This document shows positions 24,592 to 32,427 of a DNA stretch of 64,000 bases, piece after piece. Below the pieces are notes generated by a model. The model saw nothing but the letters and a program-made list of their open reading frames with translations. It was not told the DNA's origin and did no database searches. Both the position numbers and the translations under genes were made by a program. Source of the DNA: Nitrospira sp. (lineage in GTDB: Bacteria; Nitrospirota; Nitrospiria; Nitrospirales; Nitrospiraceae); NCBI GenBank assembly GCA_036984305.1, contig BQWY01000001.1:806001-870000 (forward strand), read 5' to 3'. Positions within the stretch are counted from its first letter, which is position 1. The number at the start of each line of letters is the position of its first letter.

Positions 24592-25761
24592 ATGTGGGGC
24601 ATGACCTGGACGGTGAAAGTATCAAAGCTCTGCAACCTTCGGTGCCGCTACTGTTACGAATGGAATGATCTCGACAATCCCATCCGTCTCACGTTTTCGG
24701 AATGGACGAAGGTATTGATCGCCATTGCAGAGCAACACAATCGACAAGCGTCTCGATTCGGAGAGCGGGGAAGGTCGTACATTGTCTGGCACGGAGGGGA
24801 ACCGTTGCTGTTGTCTCCCGGGTATTTTGAGGATGTGATCCGACTCCAGCGTGAGATCCTGCCGGCGGGGTGTCTGTGGCGTGGAGACATTCGCAACGTA
24901 CTGCAAACCAATCTGTACAAGCTGCAGGACGAGCATCTGGAGATGCTCGAGCGACAGCGATTCGAGATTGTGGTCTCGCTCGACGACGTCCCCGGAGTTC
25001 GCGTCACTGCGGCGGGCGTGGACTCCCAAGGGACCGTATTGGCCAATCTCGCGCGAGTGCTGGAACGGCAGATTCCCGTGACGGGGGCGGTGGTGCTGGC
25101 GAGTCATACGAAGGGGCGGCTCATGGACATCTACCGCCAGTTCAGACAGTGGAACGTTCCTTTTCGGGTCAACCCTATTACGCCGGCGCCTCCTTCTGCG
25201 CCGATCTCGGGGCTCATGCTATCGGAAGCCGAAATGACCGATGCGCTCGGTGAGCTGTTTGTGTATTGGTTAGATTCTGGCGCAGCGCTATGGGTCGAGC
25301 CGCTTTTCAGCGCCCTGCAGACAGTCCTGCTTCGCATGACCGGTCTGGAACGACGTCCTTATCGCCGGCGGCAGGACGGCGACAGCCGGATTATTGTCGA
25401 TACCGACGGCACGCTCTATGCGTCGTTGGATCGCTATGTGGTCGGCCACGCAATGGGCAACATCTTTACACAACCGCTGGTCGATATCATAGAGGGGAGC
25501 GCGTATGAAGCCTCGCTCCAGCGCGAAGAGCAGCGCGTACAGATACGCTGCGCGTCTTGTCATTATCAGGGCCCATGCAATAGCATTCCTCTCACTCAAT
25601 CGTCCTACGAGGCACGGCAGGAAGGTTGTGGCGTCTATGCGGGGCTCTGCCGGTTTATTGAATCCTTTCTGAGGGATGACGGCCTGGACGAAAGCGAGCT
25701 CGGGCATCTCATGCCAATTGGCGCGGAAGGCTGGTCGATCAACCCTCTAGTGGCATTGTAA
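24592..25761 (+). CDS. radical SAM enzyme with SPASM-like C-terminal cysteines
   Basis: 389 aa from the ATG at 24592 (GAGGGGG upstream); the frame is open from a GTG at 24541 that overlaps the previous stop. C14-x3-C18-x2-C21 (K-L-C-N-L-R-C-R-Y-C-Y-E) binds the radical SAM [4Fe-4S] cluster. H-G-G-E-P follows at the usual place. Near the C-terminus, G-H-A-M-G-N-I and C-A-S-C-x5-C ... G-C-x5-C resemble the SPASM auxiliary-cluster region of anaerobic sulfatase maturases and peptide-modifying enzymes. It probably modifies a peptide or protein. The two short polypeptides just upstream are the first candidates; the RG-box proteins are others. Confidence 0.85.
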   Translation: MWGMTWTVKVSKLCNLRCRYCYEWNDLDNPIRLTFSEWTKVLIAIAEQHNRQASRFGERGRSYIVWHGGEPLLLSPGYFEDVIRLQREILPAGCLWRGDIRNVLQTNLYKLQDEHLEMLERQRFEIVVSLDDVPGVRVTAAGVDSQGTVLANLARVLERQIPVTGAVVLASHTKGRLMDIYRQFRQWNVPFRVNPITPAPPSAPISGLMLSEAEMTDALGELFVYWLDSGAALWVEPLFSALQTVLLRMTGLERRPYRRRQDGDSRIIVDTDGTLYASLDRYVVGHAMGNIFTQPLVDIIEGSAYEASLQREEQRVQIRCASCHYQGPCNSIPLTQSSYEARQEGCGVYAGLCRFIESFLRDDGLDESELGHLMPIGAEGWSINPLVAL

Positions 25762-26141
25762 AGGCGCCAGGTTGCGAGCGGACATTGCGGATGAGTGTTT
25801 GGCTCGGACAATCTTATCCGTTGCGTGCATCGGCCAGCCAGGTCTGGAGAGGCCCGTGGGTATAAGAACCCAGAGAGGTAGCCCGGAGATGGGTGGAAAC
25901 GCCGCCCGGTAGGACAGAACGATTGCGTCGAGGGTGTAACCAATCCTGTCGAGGGTGAATATCTCCTATCCCCGCTCAACCCATTCACGTCAAGGGGCGG
26001 GGGAATCGGCATAGTGGACCGGTTGCGGACTCCAAGTGGGCCCTCAAGCGTAGGGGTCGATGGACAAGGGGGAGCCCAACCTTGTAGAAATGTGGGCTAC
26101 GAGATAGTTCGTCCTAGTGGACATAAATGGGGGAGGATGCC
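25762..26141 (+). other. 380-base intergenic stretch after the radical SAM gene
   Basis: No gene. A 10-base direct repeat, GTCGAGGGTG, occurs twice near 25927 and 25950. The region separates the secreted-protein locus from the beta-propeller genes and probably contains the promoter of the latter. I cannot identify a clear terminator stem. Confidence 0.4.
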
Positions 26142-27131
26142 ATGGCCTGGGCTCAGCTGCGTCACACCGTGAGTGCGCTCGTGTTGCTTGGATCCGTGGG
26201 GTGCGTCAGCGATTCGGACCCGCTTCCGCCCTTGTCACAGCGCATTTATGTGGCAAATGAAAGCGATAACTCCGTCAGCGTGATCGATGCCGAAACCTAT
26301 AAGGTCATCGGCACTATCGACGCCAAAAACTCGTCCACTCATGATCTGTCGCTGACGCGGGACGGCTCAAAACTATTCGCTACCAACCTTGCCTCGGGGC
26401 GGGTCTCCGTGATGGATACCCGGGCGATGGAAACCATTGCCTCGATCGACACAGGGAACCGAGCGCATGTCGTGACCTTGACGAACGACAACAAGCAGGC
26501 GTGGGTCGCGAACATCGGCGAAGACAATATTTCCATCGTGGATGCGACCACCTACCGTATTCTCGGTACGATCCCGGTCGGCCGAGGGCCGACGGGACTG
26601 GCCTTTTCTCACGACGGACGGTTCGCGTATGTCAGCAATCAGGGCGAGAAATCCATCAAAGTCATCGAGACCGCGTCTCATCAGATTATCAAGTCCATTC
26701 CGGTCGGTACCAACCCCCACTTCTTAATCGTCGATCGCCAGGGCCGCGTCTGGGGGACCAACTCCGGCGAAACGAGCATTTATGTGATCGATCCGGAAAC
26801 CAACGATATTGCGGGTACGTTGGAAGTCGGGGCAAAGCCGCAGCAGATTGCGTTCGGGTACAAAGGTACGAAGGGACCTCTTGCGTATGTGACAGTCGGC
26901 GGTATGGACAAAGTGGCGGTCGTCAATGCCGATCCCGACAATTTAAGAATCATCGAGGAAATTCCGGTGGGTAGCGGGCCCAACGGTATTTGGGCGAATC
27001 TGGAAGGAACTCGTCTCTTCGTCGGACATGACAAGGGAAATGAAGTGCGTATCATCGATACGGGGACCAGTTCGGTGATCAGTACGGTTCCGGTCGGACG
27101 GAAGCCGATTCGAGTTGTGGTGTCGCGATGA
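26142..27131 (+). CDS. YVTN-repeat beta-propeller lipoprotein
   Basis: 329 aa from the ATG at 26142 (GGGGAGGATG upstream). Lipobox L-G-S-V-G-C, lipidated Cys21. The mature part has about seven repeats of the YVTN/YncE type: I-Y-V-A-N-E-S-D-N-S-V-S-V-I-D, L-F-A-T-N-L-A-S-G-R-V-S-V-M-D, A-W-V-A-N-I-G-E-D-N-I-S-I-V-D and I-G-T/S-I-P-V-G. It predicts one seven-bladed propeller anchored to the envelope. Binding partner unknown. It is followed 20 bases later by a FecR-domain gene and probably forms an operon with it. Confidence 0.88.
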   Translation: MAWAQLRHTVSALVLLGSVGCVSDSDPLPPLSQRIYVANESDNSVSVIDAETYKVIGTIDAKNSSTHDLSLTRDGSKLFATNLASGRVSVMDTRAMETIASIDTGNRAHVVTLTNDNKQAWVANIGEDNISIVDATTYRILGTIPVGRGPTGLAFSHDGRFAYVSNQGEKSIKVIETASHQIIKSIPVGTNPHFLIVDRQGRVWGTNSGETSIYVIDPETNDIAGTLEVGAKPQQIAFGYKGTKGPLAYVTVGGMDKVAVVNADPDNLRIIEEIPVGSGPNGIWANLEGTRLFVGHDKGNEVRIIDTGTSSVISTVPVGRKPIRVVVSR

Positions 27132-27151
27132 GGCGCCTGGAGGAGAGGCAC

Positions 27152-27835
27152 ATGAATGCCCAACATCGACTGTGCGAGATGCCGAGACCGTGCACCATCA
27201 CGACAGGAATAGTCCGCGCAGGATTGGCCGGTATTGGTCTGGCCCTGGTTCTCGGATTCGCTCTGCCGATTCCAGTTCCAGCATCTGCCGAAACTGTGCG
27301 GGCGGGGTATGCGGACAGCGCCATCGGTACCTTGGTGATCGTGCGCATTGATGGAGTTCAGGAGCGTTTACAAGGTACCGGTCAAATTCCCCTCTACGAG
27401 GGAGACGTGCTTCGAACGGACGCCGGCAGCCAAGCCGTGGTGAAATTTAAGGAGGGAGTGAAGGTTGCCCTCAATGAGGACACGTCGCTCAAGATTTTGT
27501 CCCGTTGGGTCAAGGACCAACCGCTGACCCGTATCATCCGTATGAGCCGTGGCGAGGTGTGGGTGACCACTCTGGGAGAAGGTCCGTTTCAATTCGAAGT
27601 AGAAACGCCTGTTGCGACCGCAGCGATAGAAGGGACGGAGTTCGATCTCAAGGTTCAGGAGGACGGGCAGAGCATCCTCACCGTCGTGTCCGGTATTGTG
27701 AAGTTCGGCACCGCCTTCGGTACGTGTCCGATCAAGCCGGGGACCATCAGTTACGGTGTTCGCGGCAAGAAGTGCACGAAACCGGTTCCGACGGATGTCA
27801 TGAAATCTCTGGAATGGACCAAGGCCGTGAAATAG
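27152..27835 (+). CDS. exported FecR-domain protein
   Basis: 227 aa from the ATG at 27152 (GGAGGAGAGG upstream). Signal peptide about 17-46 (A-S-A-E). Core FecR-domain motifs are Y-E-G-D-V-L-R-T, V-K-F-K-E-G-V-K-V-A-L-N-E-D-T-S-L-K-I, G-E-V-W-V and V-A-T-A-A-I-E-G-T-E-F-D-L, followed by V-V-S-G-I-V-K-F. No sigma factor or TonB receptor is next to it, so it is unlikely to be a classical iron regulator. In such proteins the domain probably senses or binds envelope components. Confidence 0.85.
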   Translation: MNAQHRLCEMPRPCTITTGIVRAGLAGIGLALVLGFALPIPVPASAETVRAGYADSAIGTLVIVRIDGVQERLQGTGQIPLYEGDVLRTDAGSQAVVKFKEGVKVALNEDTSLKILSRWVKDQPLTRIIRMSRGEVWVTTLGEGPFQFEVETPVATAAIEGTEFDLKVQEDGQSILTVVSGIVKFGTAFGTCPIKPGTISYGVRGKKCTKPVPTDVMKSLEWTKAVK

Positions 27836-27880
27836 CCGAGAGGACTGAGTCGAAGAGAGATAGGTGTCGAGACGAGCCCG

Positions 27881-28576
27881 TCAGTGATGATGCTGGCAGC
27901 CGGGGCCGTGGGTATGTGGCTCGGGCTGTGTCTGTGGCGTCATTTGGCCTGGAATGATGATGCTTTTACGATCGGCGTGTTTTGTGAGATGTTCGGCGAT
28001 GTCCGGGTACATGGTTCGCACGTAGCCGATCAGAGCATTCAGAAAACGCTGCGATTGAAATCCTTCCCCTGAGAACTCAGTGACGAACTTGATCGCGCGC
28101 TCCAGCACCTCCGGGGTGCTCTGGAGTTCGACCAATTCCTTGGGCTGTTGTTTTTTGTACGTCTCGTATTCCTTCATCAAGTGCTCGGCGAACACCGGCA
28201 ACGGACCGGCTGGGACGTGCAGTGGGCTCAAGCTCCGGCGCAACGCCTGCAGGGCGGTCACGACCTCCGCGTCCTGTCCGTCCCGCCGGCCTTGAAAATA
28301 TCCAAATGCGACGACCTCGACCAAATTAAAGAGCGCCCCGGCCTGATCCCCGCCGAACTCCGCGATCTGCCGATAGAACTCTCGTCGGAGCGGTGCCAGT
28401 TGTTCGCCCAGTCTTCTTTGTTGGTAATCCCCGCCAGTTGCCAGGTACCGACAGTCTGGTGGACAGGCGATACGCACAACCCGATGCTCGCCGCAGCAGA
28501 CTGGGCAAATCAGTCCACCCAAGGCTGGACAGGGACGTTTCCCTTTCTTTTCATGGCAGTAGACGCATTTACTCAT
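27881..28576 (-). CDS. cytosolic Cys-rich zinc-binding protein with His-rich tail
   Basis: 231 aa. The N-terminus has C-V-Y-C, P-C-P, I-C-P-V-C-C-G-E and C-P-P-D-C-R-Y-L, eight or more cysteines likely binding two zinc ions. The middle is helical. The C-terminus ends H-T-H-G-P-G-C-Q-H-H-H, a possible metal-handling tail. No enzyme family recognised. Its ATG overlaps the stop of the NHL-propeller gene by four bases (ATGA), so the two are co-translated. Confidence 0.75.
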   Translation of the reverse strand: MSKCVYCHEKKGKRPCPALGGLICPVCCGEHRVVRIACPPDCRYLATGGDYQQRRLGEQLAPLRREFYRQIAEFGGDQAGALFNLVEVVAFGYFQGRRDGQDAEVVTALQALRRSLSPLHVPAGPLPVFAEHLMKEYETYKKQQPKELVELQSTPEVLERAIKFVTEFSGEGFQSQRFLNALIGYVRTMYPDIAEHLTKHADRKSIIIPGQMTPQTQPEPHTHGPGCQHHH

Positions 28577-29601
28577 TTTGCGCCGGAGTCCTTCCCGGAT
28601 GGCGGGGGGGCAAAACCATAGTCCGAGAGTGTGCGTTTCGTTCCGCCTTTCTTAATGGGCGATTCGAGCCCGTTGACTTCCGCCGCATTTCCATAGTGAT
28701 ACGGCACCAAAATGACGTGATTGGACCGATCAATAGCAATGTCGGCCGGACTGGGAAGATATTCGGCGATGACCTGAAACTTCTGATCGGGCTGCATCCG
28801 CCAGATCTTGCCACGGGTAAAATCCGACACGTACATGTTGCCCCACTGATCGAAATCTACGCCAGAGAGATTGCCGAAGCGCGAGCTGAAGAACCCATTG
28901 GACACCAGCTCGGTCAATGCGCCATCGAACCCGACTTCGACGATCTTGCCCTTATCCCAGCTGACGACGACCAGCCGGTCGCCTCTAGGGTGGAGTGCGA
29001 TACCGGCTGGACCGGCCAGACCCGGATTGTGGATCAATATCGATACCTGATGATTCTTGGCGATGGCGATTCGGTAGATTGTGTCCCGTGTTCGATCGGA
29101 CACGAAAAGGAGCCCATGGCCGTCGGTGACCACGTCCATGAGCTGGCTTGGGGGACCGGCCTGCGGGGCGGCCCCGGAACCGAGCGGAACCGTGACCAGA
29201 AGCTGACCGGTCGTTTTGTCGTAGCCTTTCAGTTGGTCGAGATCGACGACATAGAGGGTGCGGCCGACGATGGCAAGCCCCTTCGGTGCATGCAGCGTGT
29301 GTCCATTCTGCCCCCCGGCGATAAACTTGAGCTGGACGACGGTCCCGGCTTCGTCCATTTTGGTGATGAAGCCGTTGTTGTCACGCGCCGTTTCGTCGCC
29401 GTTCACACTGGAAATAAAGTATGCTTTGCTATCCGTGTCGACCACAAAACTGTACGGTTCCAGAAGCTCCAATACCTGTAGTGCCCCGACTTCGGTGGAC
29501 AGCGCGCACCAGCCGAGCACGAGAAGCAGACCGGTGGCGAGGCCGCGAGAACCGTGTCTCGTGCGAGACTGGCGGGAGGCATGCTTGTGATGAAACGTCA
29601 T
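28573..29601 (-). CDS. exported NHL-repeat beta-propeller protein
   Basis: 342 aa from the ATG at 29601; the frame is open further upstream but residues before this start do not look like protein. A charged N-region and hydrophobic core L-L-L-V-L-G-W-C-A-L-S form a signal peptide. Repeats such as G-L-A-I-V-G-R-T-L-Y-V-V-D, L-L-F-V-S-D-R-T-R-D-T-I-Y-R-I, G-I-A-L-H-P-R-G and G-N-M-Y-V-S-D fit NHL/SGL-type propeller blades. Ligand unknown. It overlaps the downstream zinc protein and runs opposite to folD. Confidence 0.78.
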   Translation of the reverse strand: MTFHHKHASRQSRTRHGSRGLATGLLLVLGWCALSTEVGALQVLELLEPYSFVVDTDSKAYFISSVNGDETARDNNGFITKMDEAGTVVQLKFIAGGQNGHTLHAPKGLAIVGRTLYVVDLDQLKGYDKTTGQLLVTVPLGSGAAPQAGPPSQLMDVVTDGHGLLFVSDRTRDTIYRIAIAKNHQVSILIHNPGLAGPAGIALHPRGDRLVVVSWDKGKIVEVGFDGALTELVSNGFFSSRFGNLSGVDFDQWGNMYVSDFTRGKIWRMQPDQKFQVIAEYLPSPADIAIDRSNHVILVPYHYGNAAEVNGLESPIKKGGTKRTLSDYGFAPPPSGKDSGAK

Positions 29602-29787
29602 GCGGAGGTGCCGTAAGGAGAGTGCTGCATCGTAGCGAACGCAAAAAGATGCTGTCAAGGAATCACGGGTGGCCTGCCGAAAGAGGGCAAGCGGTGCCGA
29701 TATCGTTGACTTGCCGCAGAAACCCCTGCTATCGTCCCTCGCCAATCCATCCCAGACCAGATCCAATCGTTATCCAGGAGGAACGTA

Positions 29788-30648
29788 GTGGCAGCCCAGA
29801 TTATCGACGGGAAGGCACTTGCCCAGCAGATCCGTGAACGAATTGCGAACGATTGCGCCGACCTCTTGGCCACGAAACATGTCCGGCCAGGGCTAGCAGC
29901 GATCCTGGTGGGTGACGATCCTGCTTCGCATATTTACGTGCGGAATAAAGAGAAAGCCTGCGAAGCTGCGGGGATCTACGTCGACGAGCACAAACTTCCT
30001 GCGTCGACCTCGCAAGCCGAGCTGCTGCGGCTGATCGACAAAATGAATGTTGACCCCAGGATACATGGTATTCTGGTGCAGTTGCCGTTGCCGAAGCAAA
30101 TCGACAGCAAAATCGTTCTTGAGGCCGTCTCGCCCCAGAAGGACGCCGATGGCTTCCACCCGTATAATTTCGGGCGACTCGTCGAGGGCAGTCCGACCGT
30201 CGAAGCCTGTACGCCCAAAGGCGTCATCAAAATGATCGAATCTACGGGCGTGGCGATCGAAGGGAAACGGGCGGTCGTGTTGGGACGCAGCAACATCGTC
30301 GGCAAACCGGTGGCGCTGATGTTGCTCCAGCGGAATGCGACCGTGACCGTCTGCCACTCGAAAACCAATGACTTGCCAGCCGTGTGTCGTGAGGCGGACA
30401 TCCTCGTCGTGGCCATCGGCAAAGCCAGGTTCGTGACCGCCGACATGGTGCGCGATGGCGCCATGGTCATCGACGTGGGGACCAACCGTTTGCCAGACGG
30501 AAAACTGGCCGGTGATGTGGACTACGAGCCGGTGAACCAAAAAGCGGGGTGGATCAGTCCGGTGCCGGGAGGGGTCGGACCGATGACGATCGCGATGCTG
30601 TTGGACAATACGCTGGAGTCGGCGCAGCGGGCGGCCGGAGTGAGGTAA
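29788..30648 (+). CDS. folD: bifunctional methylenetetrahydrofolate dehydrogenase/cyclohydrolase
   Basis: 286 aa, GTG start with CAGGAGG upstream. FolD interconverts 5,10-methylene-, methenyl- and 10-formyl-tetrahydrofolate with NADP. Family motifs are V-G-D-D-P-A-S-x-x-Y-V, the catalytic-lysine region R-N-K-E-K-A-C, Q-L-P-L-P, K-D-A-D-G-F-H-P, G-R-S-N-I-V-G-K-P and the C-terminal P-V-P-G-G-V-G-P-M-T. Length is typical. It is followed three bases later by metF, so the two form a one-carbon operon with panB. Confidence 0.97.
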   Translation: MAAQIIDGKALAQQIRERIANDCADLLATKHVRPGLAAILVGDDPASHIYVRNKEKACEAAGIYVDEHKLPASTSQAELLRLIDKMNVDPRIHGILVQLPLPKQIDSKIVLEAVSPQKDADGFHPYNFGRLVEGSPTVEACTPKGVIKMIESTGVAIEGKRAVVLGRSNIVGKPVALMLLQRNATVTVCHSKTNDLPAVCREADILVVAIGKARFVTADMVRDGAMVIDVGTNRLPDGKLAGDVDYEPVNQKAGWISPVPGGVGPMTIAMLLDNTLESAQRAAGVR

Positions 30649-30651
30649 GGG

Positions 30652-31554
30652 GTGACAGGGACGAGTGCACGGGAGCCACGACGTTTAGGGCACGTTCTCG
30701 ATCAGGGTCAGTTCGCGGTTACGATCGAGTACAACCCTCCGAAAGGCACCAACGTCGGTAAACTGCTGGAGAGCGCCAAAGAGCTGGTGGGCCGTGTGCA
30801 TGGCGTGAATGTGACCGACTGTACGGCCGCAGTGATGCGTGCCAGTTCGCTCTCTCTGTGCCGCTTGTTGTATGAACTCGGCCATGACCCGGTGATGCAG
30901 ATGACCTGCCGCGATCGCAATCGGATCGGCATCCAAGCCGATTTGCTGGGGGGACATCTGCTTGGTATTCGCAACATCCTCTGTTTGACTGGGGACTATC
31001 CCACCGTCGGCGATCACAAGGATGCGAAGCCTGTGTACGATTTCGACTCGGTTCAAATCATGCAAGCTGTGCAAGGGCTGAATGCGGGTCATGATTGGGC
31101 CGGGGGCAAGCTGGACGGTTCGACCCAGTTTCTCATCGGTGGAGCGGTGACGCCTGAGGCCGATCCACTCGGGCCGATGCTGGCCAAGTTTGAAACGAAG
31201 GTGAAGGCCGGCGCGCAGTTTTTTCAGACGCAAGCGATTTACCATCCCGATCAATTCGCCCGGTTCATGCAGGCCGTACGTCCCTTCAAGGTCAAGGTCT
31301 TGGCGGGCATCCTGCTTCTGCGTAATGCGAAGATGGCCGAGTTCATGAATGCCAATATCCCTGGGGTCTCGGTTCCGCAAGACATGATCGAAGAACTGAA
31401 GGCGGCGGGTGACAAGCATGCGATCGAGGCGGGTGTGGAGATCGCCGTCCGCACCATCAAGGCCGTGCGTCCGCACTGCGATGGGGTGCACATCATGGCG
31501 ATCAAGGCGACTGAGCGATTGCCCCAGATCATTGACAAGGCCGGATTGAGTTAG
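30652..31554 (+). CDS. metF: methylenetetrahydrofolate reductase (MetF family)
   Basis: 300 aa from a GTG at 30652. It reduces 5,10-methylene-THF to 5-methyl-THF on a flavin barrel. Visible motifs are F-A-V-T-I-E-Y-N-P-P-K-G, V-N-V-T-D, M-T-C-R-D-R-N-R-I-G-I, L-C-L-T-G-D-Y, I-G-G-A-V-T-P and F-F-Q-T-Q-A-I-Y. It lacks the zinc-binding C-terminal extension found in some MTHFRs. A separate small gene at 42823-43071 encodes just such a domain. It lies between folD and panB. Confidence 0.92.
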   Translation: MTGTSAREPRRLGHVLDQGQFAVTIEYNPPKGTNVGKLLESAKELVGRVHGVNVTDCTAAVMRASSLSLCRLLYELGHDPVMQMTCRDRNRIGIQADLLGGHLLGIRNILCLTGDYPTVGDHKDAKPVYDFDSVQIMQAVQGLNAGHDWAGGKLDGSTQFLIGGAVTPEADPLGPMLAKFETKVKAGAQFFQTQAIYHPDQFARFMQAVRPFKVKVLAGILLLRNAKMAEFMNANIPGVSVPQDMIEELKAAGDKHAIEAGVEIAVRTIKAVRPHCDGVHIMAIKATERLPQIIDKAGLS

Positions 31555-31562
31555 GCCATGCG

Positions 31563-32351
31563 ATGAACATTCCCGAGTTCCGAGTCTGTAAGCGGGACGG
31601 CAAGAAGATTCTGCTCGTGACAGCCTATGATGCCCTGTTTACGCGGATCATCGAGCAGGCTGGGATCGAGGCTATTCTGGTGGGGGATTCCCTCGGCGTG
31701 GTCGTGCAAGGGAGGCGCGACACACTGTCGGTGACGATGGACGACATGGGGTATCACACCAAGATAGTGGCCGGAGCCGCTGAGCGTGCCTGCGTCATTG
31801 CGGATATGCCTTTCATGAGTTATCAGGTGGGCGTTGAGGATGCCGTGCGCAACGCCGGCCGGTTGATTCAGGCCGGTGCGGCGGCAGTGAAGCTGGAAGG
31901 CGGTGCGGCGGTGGTCGATCGGGTGCAAACTCTCACGAGATTCGGCATCCCCGTAATGGGACACCTCGGCATGACGCCGCAGTCCGTGCATCAATACGGC
32001 GGTTACAAAGTACAGGGCAGGACCGCCGATCAAGCAGCGCAGCTGATTGAGGATGCGAAGGCGTTGGAAGAGGCCGGTGCCTTCTCAGTGGTCCTCGAGG
32101 CGATTCCGGTGGAGGTAGCCCGCCGCGTCACGGCGGCCTTGTCCATTCCCACGATCGGCATCGGAGCCGGTCCTCATTGCGATGGGCAGATTCTGGTCCT
32201 CTACGATTTGCTTGGATTGTTCGATGAGTTCGTGCCCAAATTCGTGAAACCGTACGCCCACCTCAAAGCCGATGCCCTGCAGGCACTCCGACGCTACAAG
32301 GAGGAAGTCGAGCAGGGGAAGTTCCCCTCCGACTCAGAGTCTTATTCCTAG
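31563..32351 (+). CDS. panB: 3-methyl-2-oxobutanoate hydroxymethyltransferase
   Basis: 262 aa. PanB transfers a hydroxymethyl group from 5,10-methylene-THF to ketoisovalerate, the first step to pantothenate. Motifs are V-T-A-Y-D-A-L-F, V-G-D-S-L-G-V-V-V-Q-G, A-D-M-P-F-M-S-Y-Q, V-K-L-E-G-G, P-V-M-G-H-L-G-M-T-P-Q-S and I-G-I-G-A-G-P-H-C-D-G-Q-I-L-V. Its folate co-substrate fits with folD-metF directly upstream. It starts eight bases after metF ends. Confidence 0.96.
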   Translation: MNIPEFRVCKRDGKKILLVTAYDALFTRIIEQAGIEAILVGDSLGVVVQGRRDTLSVTMDDMGYHTKIVAGAAERACVIADMPFMSYQVGVEDAVRNAGRLIQAGAAAVKLEGGAAVVDRVQTLTRFGIPVMGHLGMTPQSVHQYGGYKVQGRTADQAAQLIEDAKALEEAGAFSVVLEAIPVEVARRVTAALSIPTIGIGAGPHCDGQILVLYDLLGLFDEFVPKFVKPYAHLKADALQALRRYKEEVEQGKFPSDSESYS

Positions 32352-32427
32352 CGCCTCCCTCACGCGTGAACCGCCATTCTGGACAGGTTCCGAAGTCCTT
32401 GACCAATCACGAGCGACGAATTAGTGG

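Noticed and set aside
246-25761. Idea that the secreted array is a prophage or integrative element
   Set aside because: No integrase, transposase, phage structural gene, tRNA or attachment repeats seen; the spike-like proteins alone are not enough.
25927-25960. Direct repeat GTCGAGGGTG in the gap before the propeller gene
   Set aside because: Only two 10-base copies and no larger unit; not a CRISPR or mobile-element end.
28393-29481. Plus-strand frame of 362 codons opposite the NHL-propeller gene
   Set aside because: The minus strand has signal peptide, repeats and gene coupling; the plus frame has none of these.
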